NCBI GenBank assembly: GCA_026984935.1
Contig: JALSRD010000006.1
Coordinates: forward strand, 1 to 64,000
Direction of reading: 5' to 3'
DNA from: Desulfobacterales bacterium
Lineage (GTDB): Bacteria > Desulfobacterota > Desulfobacteria > Desulfobacterales > JALSRD01
DNA length: 64,000 nt
The translations under genes were made by a program, and so were the position numbers. The stretch's first letter is position 1. The number at the start of each line of letters is the position of its first letter. This document shows, piece after piece, positions 1 through 8,976 of this stretch. A model generated the notes under the pieces. It did not search any database. It was not told where the DNA came from and saw only the letters and a list, made by a program, of their open reading frames with translations.

Positions 1-2
1 AA

Positions 3-587
3 GCCCTGGGTATCGGCCAACTTGGTTTCCGTGGCCGTTTTCACTATCATGTTACTTATACACTGGCCAAAGAGGGAGACTACAGCGTTTCCCTCGATAT
101 CGAGCCGCGCCCGGGTGGAATTGCGGCAGATTCATATCCGGCGAACAACCATACCGCTGTCGCCTTTCATGCCAGTCCCCCGCTTCCCGACCTGGTGGTT
201 TGCATGGCTAAGGATGTCCACCTCAAGACGCCGGTAACTTTTGAATTCCCACTAAATGTAAAAAATATCGGCAATGCCCCTTCTGCGGCCACTTCTCTCA
301 GTCTGCACCTGGGAGGGCATGGCATAGTCCACCAATTTGTACCGCCATTGCAACCGGGCCATGAATTTACCGCAATCCGAGCGTACACGTGGTGGAATTC
401 AGGGCAAAATCATTTCAGGCTCTGGGTTGACTGGAACTTGCAGGTCACGGAGCAACATGAAGATAACAACATCCTGCGCGGGAGAATTGTGCATACGCTA
501 CCCACCGAATTCGACGAAACCGGTCTTGTCCCCGGGCCTGCCTGGATGTGTTCGGACAACCCCGCTGCGGCGGCGCCGGTACAGTGA
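3..587 (+). CDS. Partial secreted protein with CARDB-like repeat (3' end only)
   Basis: The reading frame is open from the first bases of the window to a TGA at 585-587, so this is the C-terminal 194 residues of a longer gene. A CARDB-like (cell-adhesion-related, Ig-fold) repeat begins near residue 58 with PLPDLVV, followed by a beta-rich stretch with VKNIGNA, and ends with the typical acidic-Asn signature EQHEDNN. The upstream part also ends in a similar PANNHTAVAF motif, so there are at least two repeats. Two larger proteins with the same repeat type follow on the same strand. Such domains are usually extracellular and adhesive or structural; the specific role is unknown. The start and any signal peptide lie outside the window. 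Confidence 0.7.
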   Translation, partial: ALGIGQLGFRGRFHYHVTYTLAKEGDYSVSLDIEPRPGGIAADSYPANNHTAVAFHASPPLPDLVVCMAKDVHLKTPVTFEFPLNVKNIGNAPSAATSLSLHLGGHGIVHQFVPPLQPGHEFTAIRAYTWWNSGQNHFRLWVDWNLQVTEQHEDNNILRGRIVHTLPTEFDETGLVPGPAWMCSDNPAAAAPVQ

Positions 588-691
588 TGATGGTGGCCAC
601 AGGACCGTACAACTTGAACTTGGCAACAGAGACATGGCATCAGAGGTTACTTTTAAAACGCATCGATGCCTTGGCAAAGGGGAGATAAGCC

Positions 692-2833
692 ATGAAAACA
701 GGATGCTTGGTGGCGCTATGTTTTCTGATTGCCGCCGGAACCGGCTTTGCGGGCGCCGGAAACGCGGCTGCCGTTTCCAAATTTAAGCCGGCCCCGCGGG
801 CCCAGGCCCATCAACCGGCTGCAGCACCCGCAACAACCCACAATATCGGCAAACCGGCTGCTAGGCCCCTTGTCAAGCCGCGGCATATCCGGTTGCTTCC
901 CGATCTTGTTGTGCAAAAGATATGGCTGGATAGAAGCCACATTGCATTCCGGATCAGAAACGCCGGCCGGGGATCCATTCCGGAAAATCAACACCGGCGG
1001 GCAAAGGTGAAAGCGGGCCTAAAAACCTATTCTTTGACCGTTGTTGATCCGAAAGGACTGTTGAAACGACCCGGCCGCTTAGTGGACTATACCACGGATA
1101 TCGTGCCGCTAACCGTGAACAAGGGGCGCAGTGTGGCCGTTACAGTTTCTGTTGACAGCACCAACCAGGTTCATGAGCAAAACGAGGGAAACAACACGAA
1201 AACAACCCGACTGTTCCTCGCACCCCTGGCACACGCGGCCAAAAGGCAGTCGGCCGTTGGCCGGAAGACGGCTTTCGATGTGCATATTTCCGTCGAAAAA
1301 ATCTACCAGCGTGATGGCACCATACATGTGAGGCTGCATAACAGGGGAAAAACCCATTTGACAACGGCACAGCTTCGGAGAATCACCATGCATCTTTGCG
1401 CAGGAATAAAGACCGGTGCCTGGCATATTTCCGACATCGACCGTGGACGGCATCTTTTGCAACCGGGCGGTCGTTTTGATTTTGACACTGGCGTCGCGAT
1501 TTCCAAACCCCAGCGAGTGACGGTTAACCTGACCGGGCTGTCCGGCTTTAAAAAAGGTTTCCGGCCGGCGGCGTCAAAGCGTTTGTCCCCTTCCTGGCGA
1601 AAAGTGGAGAAGCCGCTCCATCGCAGCACTGAAAAAAGTATCGGCTCTAAACATATTCGTGACTTGCCGGTTACACCGACGGGCCCGCGCCTGTTTGGCC
1701 CGGCCGGAAGCCTTGCAAAACACCTGCACCCTGCTGCGACGCCGCCCAACGAATTGCTCTCACTGGATATAAAAATCGAGGACGATGCTTCGGGGAAGCC
1801 CATGGTGGAATATGATGCCATACGCAATAAGATCTGGGTCGATTTCGACTGTGATCCCAGTAAATACAGTGGACCACTGGAGTTTCGCATGATCATACGC
1901 GAACCTGATTCATCGGATATCGTTATGGATAAAACCTGGGTCAGCCCTGACAGCGCTGTCTTAAATACAGGCGTTGCGTTCAACTGGCAAGATGCTTTTC
2001 CTCACAGTACTGTACGTAAGCTGAGGTATGAAATCTGGGTTAATCCCAACCGCAAGATTCTGGAAACCAACTATGACAACAACCGGCGATCCGGGTATCT
2101 GTATCCGGGTGGAGTTCCATTTCTCTATTCTGTAGCATCTCCCTTTCTGCCCGAGTTGGAGGACCGGCCCCGGCCGCAAAGCATTATGCGCAACCGTTAT
2201 TGGGTACATAACGCAATACTGGCAGGAGCATGCTGGTACTACGATCCCGACGATCCGGATACAAATGTGCTGATGGTGGATATGACGCTATGGATCGAAA
2301 ACCCCGCGGCTGAAGACCTGACCGTTCAGGTCGCATTATCATGCGATTCCATGTTTGGTCCTTCCCGGTATAGCTACGATGTGCCGGTTGCAGCCGGTGA
2401 TTTGACTGTCATAACCAAGACGTTGGCAATCAATCTCCAGGATGAAAATTACATCAGGATTCAAATAAATGGGCGCATGGCTTTGGATCTTGCTTTACGC
2501 TTTCCAGGGCTGCCCTATGACCCCACAGCCTCTTTTACTGAGCTGTCTGTCATGCCAAATCAACACTATGCTGGATCTAACGGGGGAATCTTCAATTTTT
2601 CTATCCGTGGCGGGGATTCTCCCTGGCATATCACGAGTGATGATCCGGCCTTTCAGCCCCAACCGGACACCCTGGACGATAATAGCAATTTTTCTCATTT
2701 TTGGGATGGTAATGGTTATTTTTTCCAAGTAATCGTTCCACCGCATTCAACTCCCAAAATGGTTAACTACATCATTAAAGATGCACTCAACCACACCGTT
2801 GCGGCCAGACTCTGGATTTTCCCTTCTCGGTAA
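692..2833 (+). CDS. Secreted CARDB-repeat protein, paralogue 1
   Basis: 713 residues. A signal peptide is visible (MKTG, hydrophobic core, then Ala-rich cleavage region near residue 20-25), so export across the inner membrane is expected. A low-complexity Ala/Pro/Lys linker precedes a CARDB-like domain at about residues 68-170 (LLPDLVVQKIWLD to EQNEGNNTKTTRL). A second related unit lies at about 195-290 (GTIHVRLHNRGKTHL) and a third at about 356-471 ending in ETNYDNNR. The C-terminal 240 residues are beta-rich and not recognised. The ATG at 692 has AAAGGGGAG just upstream. Residues 65-300 align closely by eye with the next gene, so these are tandem duplicates. Probable surface or periplasmic structural protein; ligand unknown. 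Confidence 0.75.
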   Translation: MKTGCLVALCFLIAAGTGFAGAGNAAAVSKFKPAPRAQAHQPAAAPATTHNIGKPAARPLVKPRHIRLLPDLVVQKIWLDRSHIAFRIRNAGRGSIPENQHRRAKVKAGLKTYSLTVVDPKGLLKRPGRLVDYTTDIVPLTVNKGRSVAVTVSVDSTNQVHEQNEGNNTKTTRLFLAPLAHAAKRQSAVGRKTAFDVHISVEKIYQRDGTIHVRLHNRGKTHLTTAQLRRITMHLCAGIKTGAWHISDIDRGRHLLQPGGRFDFDTGVAISKPQRVTVNLTGLSGFKKGFRPAASKRLSPSWRKVEKPLHRSTEKSIGSKHIRDLPVTPTGPRLFGPAGSLAKHLHPAATPPNELLSLDIKIEDDASGKPMVEYDAIRNKIWVDFDCDPSKYSGPLEFRMIIREPDSSDIVMDKTWVSPDSAVLNTGVAFNWQDAFPHSTVRKLRYEIWVNPNRKILETNYDNNRRSGYLYPGGVPFLYSVASPFLPELEDRPRPQSIMRNRYWVHNAILAGACWYYDPDDPDTNVLMVDMTLWIENPAAEDLTVQVALSCDSMFGPSRYSYDVPVAAGDLTVITKTLAINLQDENYIRIQINGRMALDLALRFPGLPYDPTASFTELSVMPNQHYAGSNGGIFNFSIRGGDSPWHITSDDPAFQPQPDTLDDNSNFSHFWDGNGYFFQVIVPPHSTPKMVNYIIKDALNHTVAARLWIFPSR

Positions 2834-3106
2834 CCCGGAGAGAGAGCAGATCCTGAAAAATGGACAGTATAGAAATACCTGAATTCTGGTTGCCGGCAAA
2901 AACCGGCAAGCTGCCTGTAAAATCCATGCGGCGGCCGCAGTGATGCAAAACACGGCATAGCCGCCAGGAAACCGGATCCTCCGAATCTATCCGCCGGGTC
3001 CTGTTGATCCTGTCGAAAAAATGAACCTTTCGGCTCTATGGAAACACCTACGGATAAAGGGCCTGGGGAAAGACATCTGCGGACGGCCTAAAAGGGAGGA
3101 TTTGCC
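2834..3106 (+). other. Intergenic leader between the CARDB paralogues, with small hairpin
   Basis: No gene seen. A perfect 7-bp inverted repeat TTGCCGG/CCGGCAA with a 6-nt loop lies at 2890-2909 but is not followed by a T-run, so it is a weak terminator candidate. The last 20 bases carry GGGAGGAT, the ribosome binding site of the next gene. Confidence 0.3.
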
Positions 3107-5095
3107 ATGAAAAGTAAATGTTTCATCGCGACCTTGCTGGCAGGGGCGGCTATCCTTGGTTTCTGTAATACAGGCGCCGGGGCGCAGTTTTCCGTGCATA
3201 AAAAACCCCTGCACGCTGCAGGGCCTGCGACACACTCCAAAGCGGGCGTAAAAGCGCCATCATCAAAACCACCCCAATTCCGGCCGGAAAAGCCCATAAG
3301 ACTTCTGCCGGACCTGGTCGTCGAAAGGATCTGGCTGAACAGGGGATACATCGCCTTTAGCGTCAAGAACGCCGGCAAGGGGGCCATTCCCGACAGGCAG
3401 CATCAAAACGGCAGGGTGAATGTTACCTACGGCGGGAAAACGCAAACCTGCGCCTTTACCCGGAAAATCAACGGAAACGCACCGGTTGACCCAAAGGGTA
3501 TTCTGAAATCCGCGGGGCGTGCTGTCACCTACACCACAGGCATCAAACCCGGATCTTCCGCTCGCACCATCAGCGTCACCGTTTTTGTGGACAATACCCG
3601 GCAGGTTCTCGAACAAAACGAGCGAAATAACACCAAAACGGTCCGGCTGGCTGTTCCTTGCCTGAGAGTTGCAGCTCAGCAAAGGGGCCAGCAGGCCCGC
3701 AAGGCAGGCGGCGGGCAGTCCGCCCTCCAGCATCCCGCCGCCCTTAACGCCGTATCCTGCAAGCCGTTGCTGTCCATCGCACGGGTGCATCTGCAGCACG
3801 GCACGGTGCATGTGAGGCTGAAAAACCGGGGCAAGACCAATTTGACAAGTACGCAGCTCCGATCGGTCCGACTGCATCTTTCCACGGGGGCAAAGGCCGG
3901 AACATGGTTTCTTGGCGGCATCGGGCACGGGCGGCAGCTGCTGCGTCCCGGCGGCCATTTTGATTTTGACACCGGCATCCGGGTGACCGCCCGGACGGAT
4001 GTCCGCGCCAGTCTGACGGGCGTACGCGGCCGTAGCCTGCGAACCGCGCGCCTTGCCCCGGCACTGCCGTTCAGAAAGCGCAACCGGGCGCCGGTGACCG
4101 GGGGAAAGCCCGCAACGCGTGATTTAAAGATGTCAAGGGTCGGATCATTACAGCACGCACCCGGCACCGGGCCAGGGGGCAATCTGCAAGTGGGTCTGCC
4201 TGATAATCTCAAACCGGCGCCGAAAAAACCGAAATGGAATGTGAAGCCGCAGACACCGCTGCAAAACCCCGCAGGAGGCCTGCAGGTCCGGACGCAACGC
4301 GATGCCTTCGGCGAGAGAAACGACACCGAGGATGCGGCCTACCCCCTCCCCTTTCGCATCAATGGAACCTATCAGGCGGCCTTTCATGACGAGCATGATG
4401 TGGACTGGTACAGCTTCAACATACCAAACCAGGGCCTGGGCAGCTGGGTGCAGATCACGGTGCAGTCCGTAAAACCCGCCCATGTGGAATTCAATGTCGA
4501 CCTTCAGGGCTGGGAAAGTGTAACGTCTACGACCCATGCCCGATTGTGGGCCGCCTTTCAAAAGGGGCTAACGGGATACCTGGGGATTGAACCTGACTAT
4601 GGTCAAATCATCGCCGCCGGGGGCCATTTGGACTACGATATCGTGCTGCAGTCCGGCGTGATCCCGGACGCGAATACAAGCATGGACGACCAAGGTTGGG
4701 AGCATCATCCCTCCGTTGAACTTGAATTGGGCCAACCCAGGCGGGCCTACATGGCCGCGGTAGGCGATGCAGATGGCCATGAAATCGGTGCCTGGGACTG
4801 GTTCATATACCCAGGCTATAAGCGCTGTAGGAATTATTGCGTGCAGCTTTCGCAAAAGGGCTTGATCATTTTGCAGAATCCCGAAGGGGGTTCGTTTCCC
4901 GATGGCGGTGAAACCCGTCATTACTGCCTGAATGATAACAGCGCCCGGGCCGATGAAACGCCGCCGCTGTGGGTTGGCATCGGTTACAAATCATTTTCAG
5001 GATCGGGCGATGTGCCCTCCCGATACAAAAACCCGTACACCATCACCTTGACCGAAGAGGGGCCGGCTTCAAACGTCATAGGCTGTGAGCCGTAA
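3107..5095 (+). CDS. Secreted CARDB-repeat protein with PPC-like C-terminal domain, paralogue 2
   Basis: 662 residues with a clear signal peptide (MKSKCFIATLLAGAAILGF, cleavage near GAGA-Q). Residues 65-181 form a CARDB-like domain (LLPDLVVERIWLN to EQNERNNTKTVRL) and 218-305 a second unit (GTVHVRLKNRGKTNL, ending PGGHFDFDTG), both nearly parallel to the upstream paralogue. The C-terminal third (about 398-662) differs from that paralogue. It contains a stretch like bacterial pre-peptidase C-terminal (PPC) domains, with DEHDVDWYSFNI, an acidic loop and Trp/Tyr that fit a jelly-roll fold. The tandem pair therefore shares N-terminal modules but has swapped C-termini. Function is unknown; an extracellular binding or structural role is inferred. 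The start has GGGAGGAT 10 nt upstream. Confidence 0.75.
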   Translation: MKSKCFIATLLAGAAILGFCNTGAGAQFSVHKKPLHAAGPATHSKAGVKAPSSKPPQFRPEKPIRLLPDLVVERIWLNRGYIAFSVKNAGKGAIPDRQHQNGRVNVTYGGKTQTCAFTRKINGNAPVDPKGILKSAGRAVTYTTGIKPGSSARTISVTVFVDNTRQVLEQNERNNTKTVRLAVPCLRVAAQQRGQQARKAGGGQSALQHPAALNAVSCKPLLSIARVHLQHGTVHVRLKNRGKTNLTSTQLRSVRLHLSTGAKAGTWFLGGIGHGRQLLRPGGHFDFDTGIRVTARTDVRASLTGVRGRSLRTARLAPALPFRKRNRAPVTGGKPATRDLKMSRVGSLQHAPGTGPGGNLQVGLPDNLKPAPKKPKWNVKPQTPLQNPAGGLQVRTQRDAFGERNDTEDAAYPLPFRINGTYQAAFHDEHDVDWYSFNIPNQGLGSWVQITVQSVKPAHVEFNVDLQGWESVTSTTHARLWAAFQKGLTGYLGIEPDYGQIIAAGGHLDYDIVLQSGVIPDANTSMDDQGWEHHPSVELELGQPRRAYMAAVGDADGHEIGAWDWFIYPGYKRCRNYCVQLSQKGLIILQNPEGGSFPDGGETRHYCLNDNSARADETPPLWVGIGYKSFSGSGDVPSRYKNPYTITLTEEGPASNVIGCEP

Positions 5096-5111
5096 GGAGG
5101 CCTCCCGTATT

Positions 5112-5150
5112 TCACAAAATAAGGGATTATGAAAATATCATCATAATCCC
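5112..5150 (-). terminator. Rho-independent-type terminator after tRNA-Gln/gltX
   Basis: A perfect 10-bp inverted repeat (GGGATTATGA at 5123-5132 and TCATAATCCC at 5141-5150) with an 8-nt loop. Read on the minus strand it is followed by TTATTTTG, so it most likely ends the gltX-tRNA transcript. It may also serve the plus-strand CARDB gene. Confidence 0.6.
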
Positions 5151-5163
5151 CTGGATTTGTATC

Positions 5164-5237
5164 TGGCTGAGGGACCAGGATTCGAACCTGGGTTAACGGG
5201 GCCAGAACCCGTCGTCCTGCCGCTAGACGATCCCTCA
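5164..5237 (-). tRNA. tRNA-Gln, anticodon CTG
   Basis: On the minus strand the sequence folds as a standard cloverleaf. The 7-bp acceptor is TGAGGGA/TCCCTCA, followed by the D-arm, an anticodon stem ACGGG/CCCGT with loop TTCTGGC (anticodon CTG, reading CAG), a 4-nt variable loop and the T-arm CCAGG-TTCGAAT-CCTGG. The discriminator G and the 3' CCA are encoded (5164-5167 in complement). It lies 45 bp downstream of gltX on the same strand and may be cotranscribed with it. Confidence 0.93.
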
Positions 5238-5246
5238 GTATGTGGC

Positions 5247-5263
5247 CGGACTTTTTACACGAT
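5247..5263. repeat. Possible solo end of the MITE-like element
   Basis: The string GGACTTTTTACACGATC between gltX and the tRNA resembles the right end of the element at 38459-38652 (CCGACTTTTTACGAG) apart from a 2-nt insertion. It may be a decayed end or chance. Confidence 0.2.
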
Positions 5264-5282
5264 CGCGTCGGCGGCGTCAAGC

Positions 5283-6704
5283 CTATTTTTGGCCGGCGGC
5301 CGCAGCGCGATTCTCGATAAAGGCGATGGCCCGGGCAAGGCGCGGCAGCACGCGCCCGGGGCCCAGCACATCCATGATCTCGAAGATGCCCGGACTGGCG
5401 GTTTTGCCGGTCAGTGCCACGCGCACCGGCTGGGCGATCTTGCCCAGCTTAAAACCCGTGGCGTCCATGACGGTCTTGAAGGCGGCCTCCAGTCCGGGTT
5501 CGCTGAAATCCGCGAGTTGCTGCAGTTCGCCGAGCAGCATGCGCAACGCATCCAGCACCACCGGCCGCAGGAATTTCTTGGCCGCCGCCGGGTCGTAGGC
5601 GATGGTTTCCTGAAAATAGAAGTATGCGTCCCGGGCCATGTCCGCCAGGGTTTTGCTGCGCCGGTTCAGGGTTGCCACGATTTTTTGCAGATCGGGACCG
5701 GCATCGACGTCGTAGCCTTCTTTTACCATAAAAGGGCGCACGCGCTGCGCCAGATCGGCCACGTCGCAGGCCTGGATATGTTCGAAGTTCAGTGCCAGCA
5801 GCTTTTCCGGGTCGAATACGCCCGCCGATTTCCCCAGGTTTTCCAGGTCGAATTTTTCGATGAGCTCCGCCACGCTGAAAAACTCCTGATCGCCGTGTGA
5901 CCAGCCCAGCCGCACCAGGTAGTTGATCAGCGCCTCGGGCAGGTAGCCCATATCGCGGTAGGCCGTGACCGACATGGCGCCGTGGCGCTTGCTCAGGCGT
6001 GTGCGGTCCTGGCCCAGCACCATGGGCACGTGCCCGTAAGTGGGCAGGCTTGCGCCCAGGGCCTGATAGATCAGGATCTGCTTGGGGGTGTTGCTGACGT
6101 GATCATCGCCGCGGATGATGGTGTTCACGCCCATGGTGAGGTCGTCGATGACCACGGCAAAGTTGTAGGTGGGGATGCCGTCGCTGCGCTGGATCACGAA
6201 GTCCCCGATTTCGGCGTTGTCGAAGACAATGCGTCCCCGGACCACATCCATGAGCGCGGTCGTGCCGGCGGCAGGCGTTTTAAACCGTACGACCGCGTCG
6301 GATGACGGCGGCAGACAGCGCTCGCGGCAGGTGCCGTCGTAGCCGACCGGCCGGCCGGCAGCCAGGGCCTGCTTGCGTTTTTCAGCCAGCGTCTCCGGGG
6401 TGCAGGTGCAGTAGTAGGCCTGCCCGGCTTCCAGCAGGCGGCCGATATATTCCCGGTAGATTTCCAGGCGCTGGGTCTGGAAATAGGGCCCCTCATCCCA
6501 GTCGATCCCCAGCCACTCCAGGGCTTCGAAAATGGCATCGATGGATGCCTGACTCGAACGGGCCGCATCGGTGTCTTCTATCCTGAGGATGAAACGGCCC
6601 TGCGTGTGACGGGCGTACAGCCAGTTGAACAATGCCGTACGGGCGCCGCCGACATGCAGGTAGCCCGTGGGGCTGGGCGGGAAACGGGTGATGACAGTGC
6701 TCAT
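5283..6704 (-). CDS. gltX: Glutamyl-tRNA synthetase
   Basis: Attaches glutamate to tRNA(Glu), and in organisms lacking GlnRS also to tRNA(Gln). 473 residues from the ATG at 6704, typical for bacterial GluRS; the frame is open further upstream, but MSTVITRFPPSPTG is the canonical N-terminus and has GGAGAG in front. Class I signatures are seen: the HIGH-like PSPTGYLHVGG at the N-terminus and the KMSKS-like RLSKRHGA near residue 240. A CTC...C-type zinc-binding knuckle (YYCTCTPE, CRERC) is present around residues 100-125. A tRNA-Gln gene follows immediately, which suits a non-discriminating enzyme whose Glu-tRNA(Gln) is amidated by GatCAB, though that cannot be shown from this window. Confidence 0.95.
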   Translation of the reverse strand: MSTVITRFPPSPTGYLHVGGARTALFNWLYARHTQGRFILRIEDTDAARSSQASIDAIFEALEWLGIDWDEGPYFQTQRLEIYREYIGRLLEAGQAYYCTCTPETLAEKRKQALAAGRPVGYDGTCRERCLPPSSDAVVRFKTPAAGTTALMDVVRGRIVFDNAEIGDFVIQRSDGIPTYNFAVVIDDLTMGVNTIIRGDDHVSNTPKQILIYQALGASLPTYGHVPMVLGQDRTRLSKRHGAMSVTAYRDMGYLPEALINYLVRLGWSHGDQEFFSVAELIEKFDLENLGKSAGVFDPEKLLALNFEHIQACDVADLAQRVRPFMVKEGYDVDAGPDLQKIVATLNRRSKTLADMARDAYFYFQETIAYDPAAAKKFLRPVVLDALRMLLGELQQLADFSEPGLEAAFKTVMDATGFKLGKIAQPVRVALTGKTASPGIFEIMDVLGPGRVLPRLARAIAFIENRAAAAGQK

Positions 6705-7117
6705 AATTTTTCTCTCCGGCATAAAAAAGCAGACAAAACAACATGACTTCTTTTCTATCATAAAGAGTCAAACACAAGTCATGTCAAAACTGCCGCACCG
6801 CCATGCCCCCGGCGTGCGCTGGGCCATACCGCAAAAGCATCTTGCTTTTTTAAACCATGCCAGCCACAGTTGGCATACAGCTGATCCGTTAGTTATTGCA
6901 TGTAATATGAAGTGGTTGAATCCATTCTATCCTGGGTTGCGCACCCACAGGAAAGCTTCCATAACACATCATCTGCGGTGGCACAATAGTGGATTTCAGA
7001 AAAGCGACGAAAAGCCTTGACAAGCGGCGCTTTTTAAATTACTTAAGGGCGCAATTGCACGGCAAGCAGTTGATTTGGACAATTATCTTTAGATAACATA
7101 TAGTTAGGAGATTACTA
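6705..7117. promoter_or_regulatory. Divergent intergenic region gltX / rpmF
   Basis: 413 bp without a gene. For the plus strand, TTGACA at 7017-7022 is followed after 17 nt by TACTTA (7040-7045); AT-rich sequence (about 7081-7110) precedes the rpmF ribosome binding site TTAGGAG. For the minus strand, TTGACA (complement of 6782-6787) faces TATGAT (complement of 6757-6762) with a long 19-nt spacer. Nothing else recognisable was seen. Confidence 0.4.
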
Positions 7118-7297
7118 ATGGCGGTTCCCAAACGAAAAACATCCAAGTCAAAGCGCGATATGCGGCGTACTCATAAGAAAACCGCGGCGCCCAATGTCAC
7201 CACTTGCCCGGAATGCGGTGAGGCCAAACTTCCCCACCACGCCTGCCCAAGCTGCGGCATGTACAAGGGCCGCACGGTCATAGAAAGCGAGGAATAA
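7118..7297 (+). CDS. rpmF: 50S ribosomal protein L32
   Basis: 59 residues, the normal length for L32, a small component of the large ribosomal subunit. The N-terminus [17 protein letters not shown] is diagnostic, and the four-Cys zinc ribbon CPECG...CPSCG is complete. The start is preceded by TTAGGAG. In many bacteria rpmF heads the plsX-fabH-fabD-fabG-acpP-fabF cluster. Here it also heads a fatty-acid cluster, but the next gene is an acyl-CoA dehydrogenase. Its stop region (GAGGAATAA) supplies the ribosome binding site for that gene. Confidence 0.96.
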   Translation: MAVPKRKTSKSKRDMRRTHKKTAAPNVTTCPECGEAKLPHHACPSCGMYKGRTVIESEE

Positions 7298-7302
7298 ATA
7301 CC

Positions 7303-8976
7303 ATGCAGGCGACACCGAGCGAAGCCGGCCGCGGCGCAACAGGTCTCGATGCCGAATCACGCCAGATGGTGCTGGATATCGTGGCCCAGGTCAGAAAGCG
7401 GCTGCTGACCCGGGAAAAGATACTCGAGTTTGACCGCACAGAGACCTTTCCTGAAAGCATCATCCGCGAACTGCTCAGTCCGGACATCGGTCTGCAGCTG
7501 CTCTTTATCCCTGAAGCTTACGGCGGCATGGGTGGTGGTGCACTGGACTGCTGTGCGGTCACGCGCGCCATGGCCGGGATTTGCCTGGGCATCGGCACCG
7601 CCTTTTTTGCCATTCAGCTGGGAGCGGACCCGCTGCTGGTCGGGGGCACCGAAGAGCAGAAACAGAAATGGCTGGGGGCCATCGCCGAAGGCGGTGCCCT
7701 GGTGGCCTATGCTGTCACCGAGCCCGAGGCGGGCAGCAACCTGGCGGCTTTAAAAACCAGGGCCGAACCGGTCAGCGATTCGTCCGGCAAGATCACGGGA
7801 TACCGGATCAACGGCACCAAGCAGTTTATCTCCACCGGTGGGTACGCCGATTTCATCACCCTGCTGGCCCGTACTCCCGAGGGGCCGTCCTTTTTTGTGG
7901 TTGAAAAGGATGCGCCCGGATTCAAGCAGGGAAAGAGCGAAGAAAAACACGGGATCCGGGCGTCCAACACTTCGCCGCTTTCCTTTTCGGACGTTTTCGT
8001 GCCGGCGGAAAATCTCATCGGCGGCATAGCCGGCCAAGGCCTGAAGCAGGCCAACCAGGTGTTCGGCTATACGCGCCTGATGGTGGCATCCATGGCGCTG
8101 GGAGCCGGGGAAGCGGCTCTGGAGATAGTCGTTCCCTATGCCCGTGAACGGGTGCAGTTTGGTTCGACACTGGCTGAAAAACAGGGCTATACCCACAAAC
8201 TGGTGGTGCCGCACGCCGTGCGGTTGGCGGCGGCGGCGGCACATATCGAAGAGGTCGCCGAACGGCTCGATCGCACCGGCGAAGACCTGCAGGTGGAGGG
8301 CTCCATCGCCAAGCTCTTTACCACCGAAGCGGCCAACAAAGCCGCCGACGATGCCATGCAGGCGCTGGGCGGTTACGGCTATATCCGTGAATTTGAAGTC
8401 GAGAAGATCAAGCGCGACGTCAAGATCACCTGTATCTATGAAGGCACCAGTGAGATCCAGCAGAATATCATCAGCACCTTCCGCTGGAAAAAAACCTGGA
8501 AAACCAAGGGAGGCTTTTACACAGCTTTAGCCGATGAGATGGAGAGCCTGGCCGCCAAAGGGATCGATGCCGGCTGCCGGCGCATCGCCGGCGCCGCCAG
8601 GGCCGTCAACGCAGCGGTCATGCTGGCGCACCGGCACCGCCTCACCCGTCAGCAGATCGTGATGTTCCATCTGGCCGACATGATGACGTATGTCGAAGTG
8701 GGCGCCGCCCTGGCCCGTAGGGCCGGTGCGCAGACAGTGGCCGGCAGCGCCGAATCTGAAAAAACGCGGTGCATGTCGCGCGTTTTTGCCGCTGAGGTTG
8801 CCCAGCTTGTTTGTTTGAATGCCGTCAGGGTGGCCATGGGGCCCGGGATGCTGGCACCGGAAATCACGGCGCAGTTTTTAGCGGACATCGGCTATGAAAA
8901 ACTGCTGACCGCCGGCCGGGCAGTGGTGCAGGACATGGATCGGCTGGCGGATATGCTGTTCGGGAGGCAGACATGA
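7303..8976 (+). CDS. Acyl-CoA dehydrogenase, long form, in the fab cluster
   Basis: FAD-dependent acyl-CoA dehydrogenase family, 557 residues. The first 400 residues carry the usual N-terminal helical, middle beta (AYAVTEPEAGSN, an FAD-contact motif) and C-terminal helical domains. The catalytic base is Glu380 in IYEGTSEIQ. About 150 further helical residues follow, as in VLCAD/ACAD9-type enzymes, including a VEVGAALARRAG helix. The ATG lies 5 nt after rpmF and the stop overlaps fabG by ATGA, so it is embedded in the rpmF-fabG-acpP-fabF operon where plsX, fabH and fabD normally lie. The substrate could be acyl-CoA or acyl-ACP; a role as a flavin enoyl reductase or in fatty-acid remodelling is speculation. 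Family call is firm, role is not. Confidence 0.9.
   Translation: MQATPSEAGRGATGLDAESRQMVLDIVAQVRKRLLTREKILEFDRTETFPESIIRELLSPDIGLQLLFIPEAYGGMGGGALDCCAVTRAMAGICLGIGTAFFAIQLGADPLLVGGTEEQKQKWLGAIAEGGALVAYAVTEPEAGSNLAALKTRAEPVSDSSGKITGYRINGTKQFISTGGYADFITLLARTPEGPSFFVVEKDAPGFKQGKSEEKHGIRASNTSPLSFSDVFVPAENLIGGIAGQGLKQANQVFGYTRLMVASMALGAGEAALEIVVPYARERVQFGSTLAEKQGYTHKLVVPHAVRLAAAAAHIEEVAERLDRTGEDLQVEGSIAKLFTTEAANKAADDAMQALGGYGYIREFEVEKIKRDVKITCIYEGTSEIQQNIISTFRWKKTWKTKGGFYTALADEMESLAAKGIDAGCRRIAGAARAVNAAVMLAHRHRLTRQQIVMFHLADMMTYVEVGAALARRAGAQTVAGSAESEKTRCMSRVFAAEVAQLVCLNAVRVAMGPGMLAPEITAQFLADIGYEKLLTAGRAVVQDMDRLADMLFGRQT

Noticed and set aside
5164-5237. tRNA-Gln as an integration site for a genomic island
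   Set aside because: No integrase, no direct repeat of the tRNA 3' end and no compositional shift were seen nearby.
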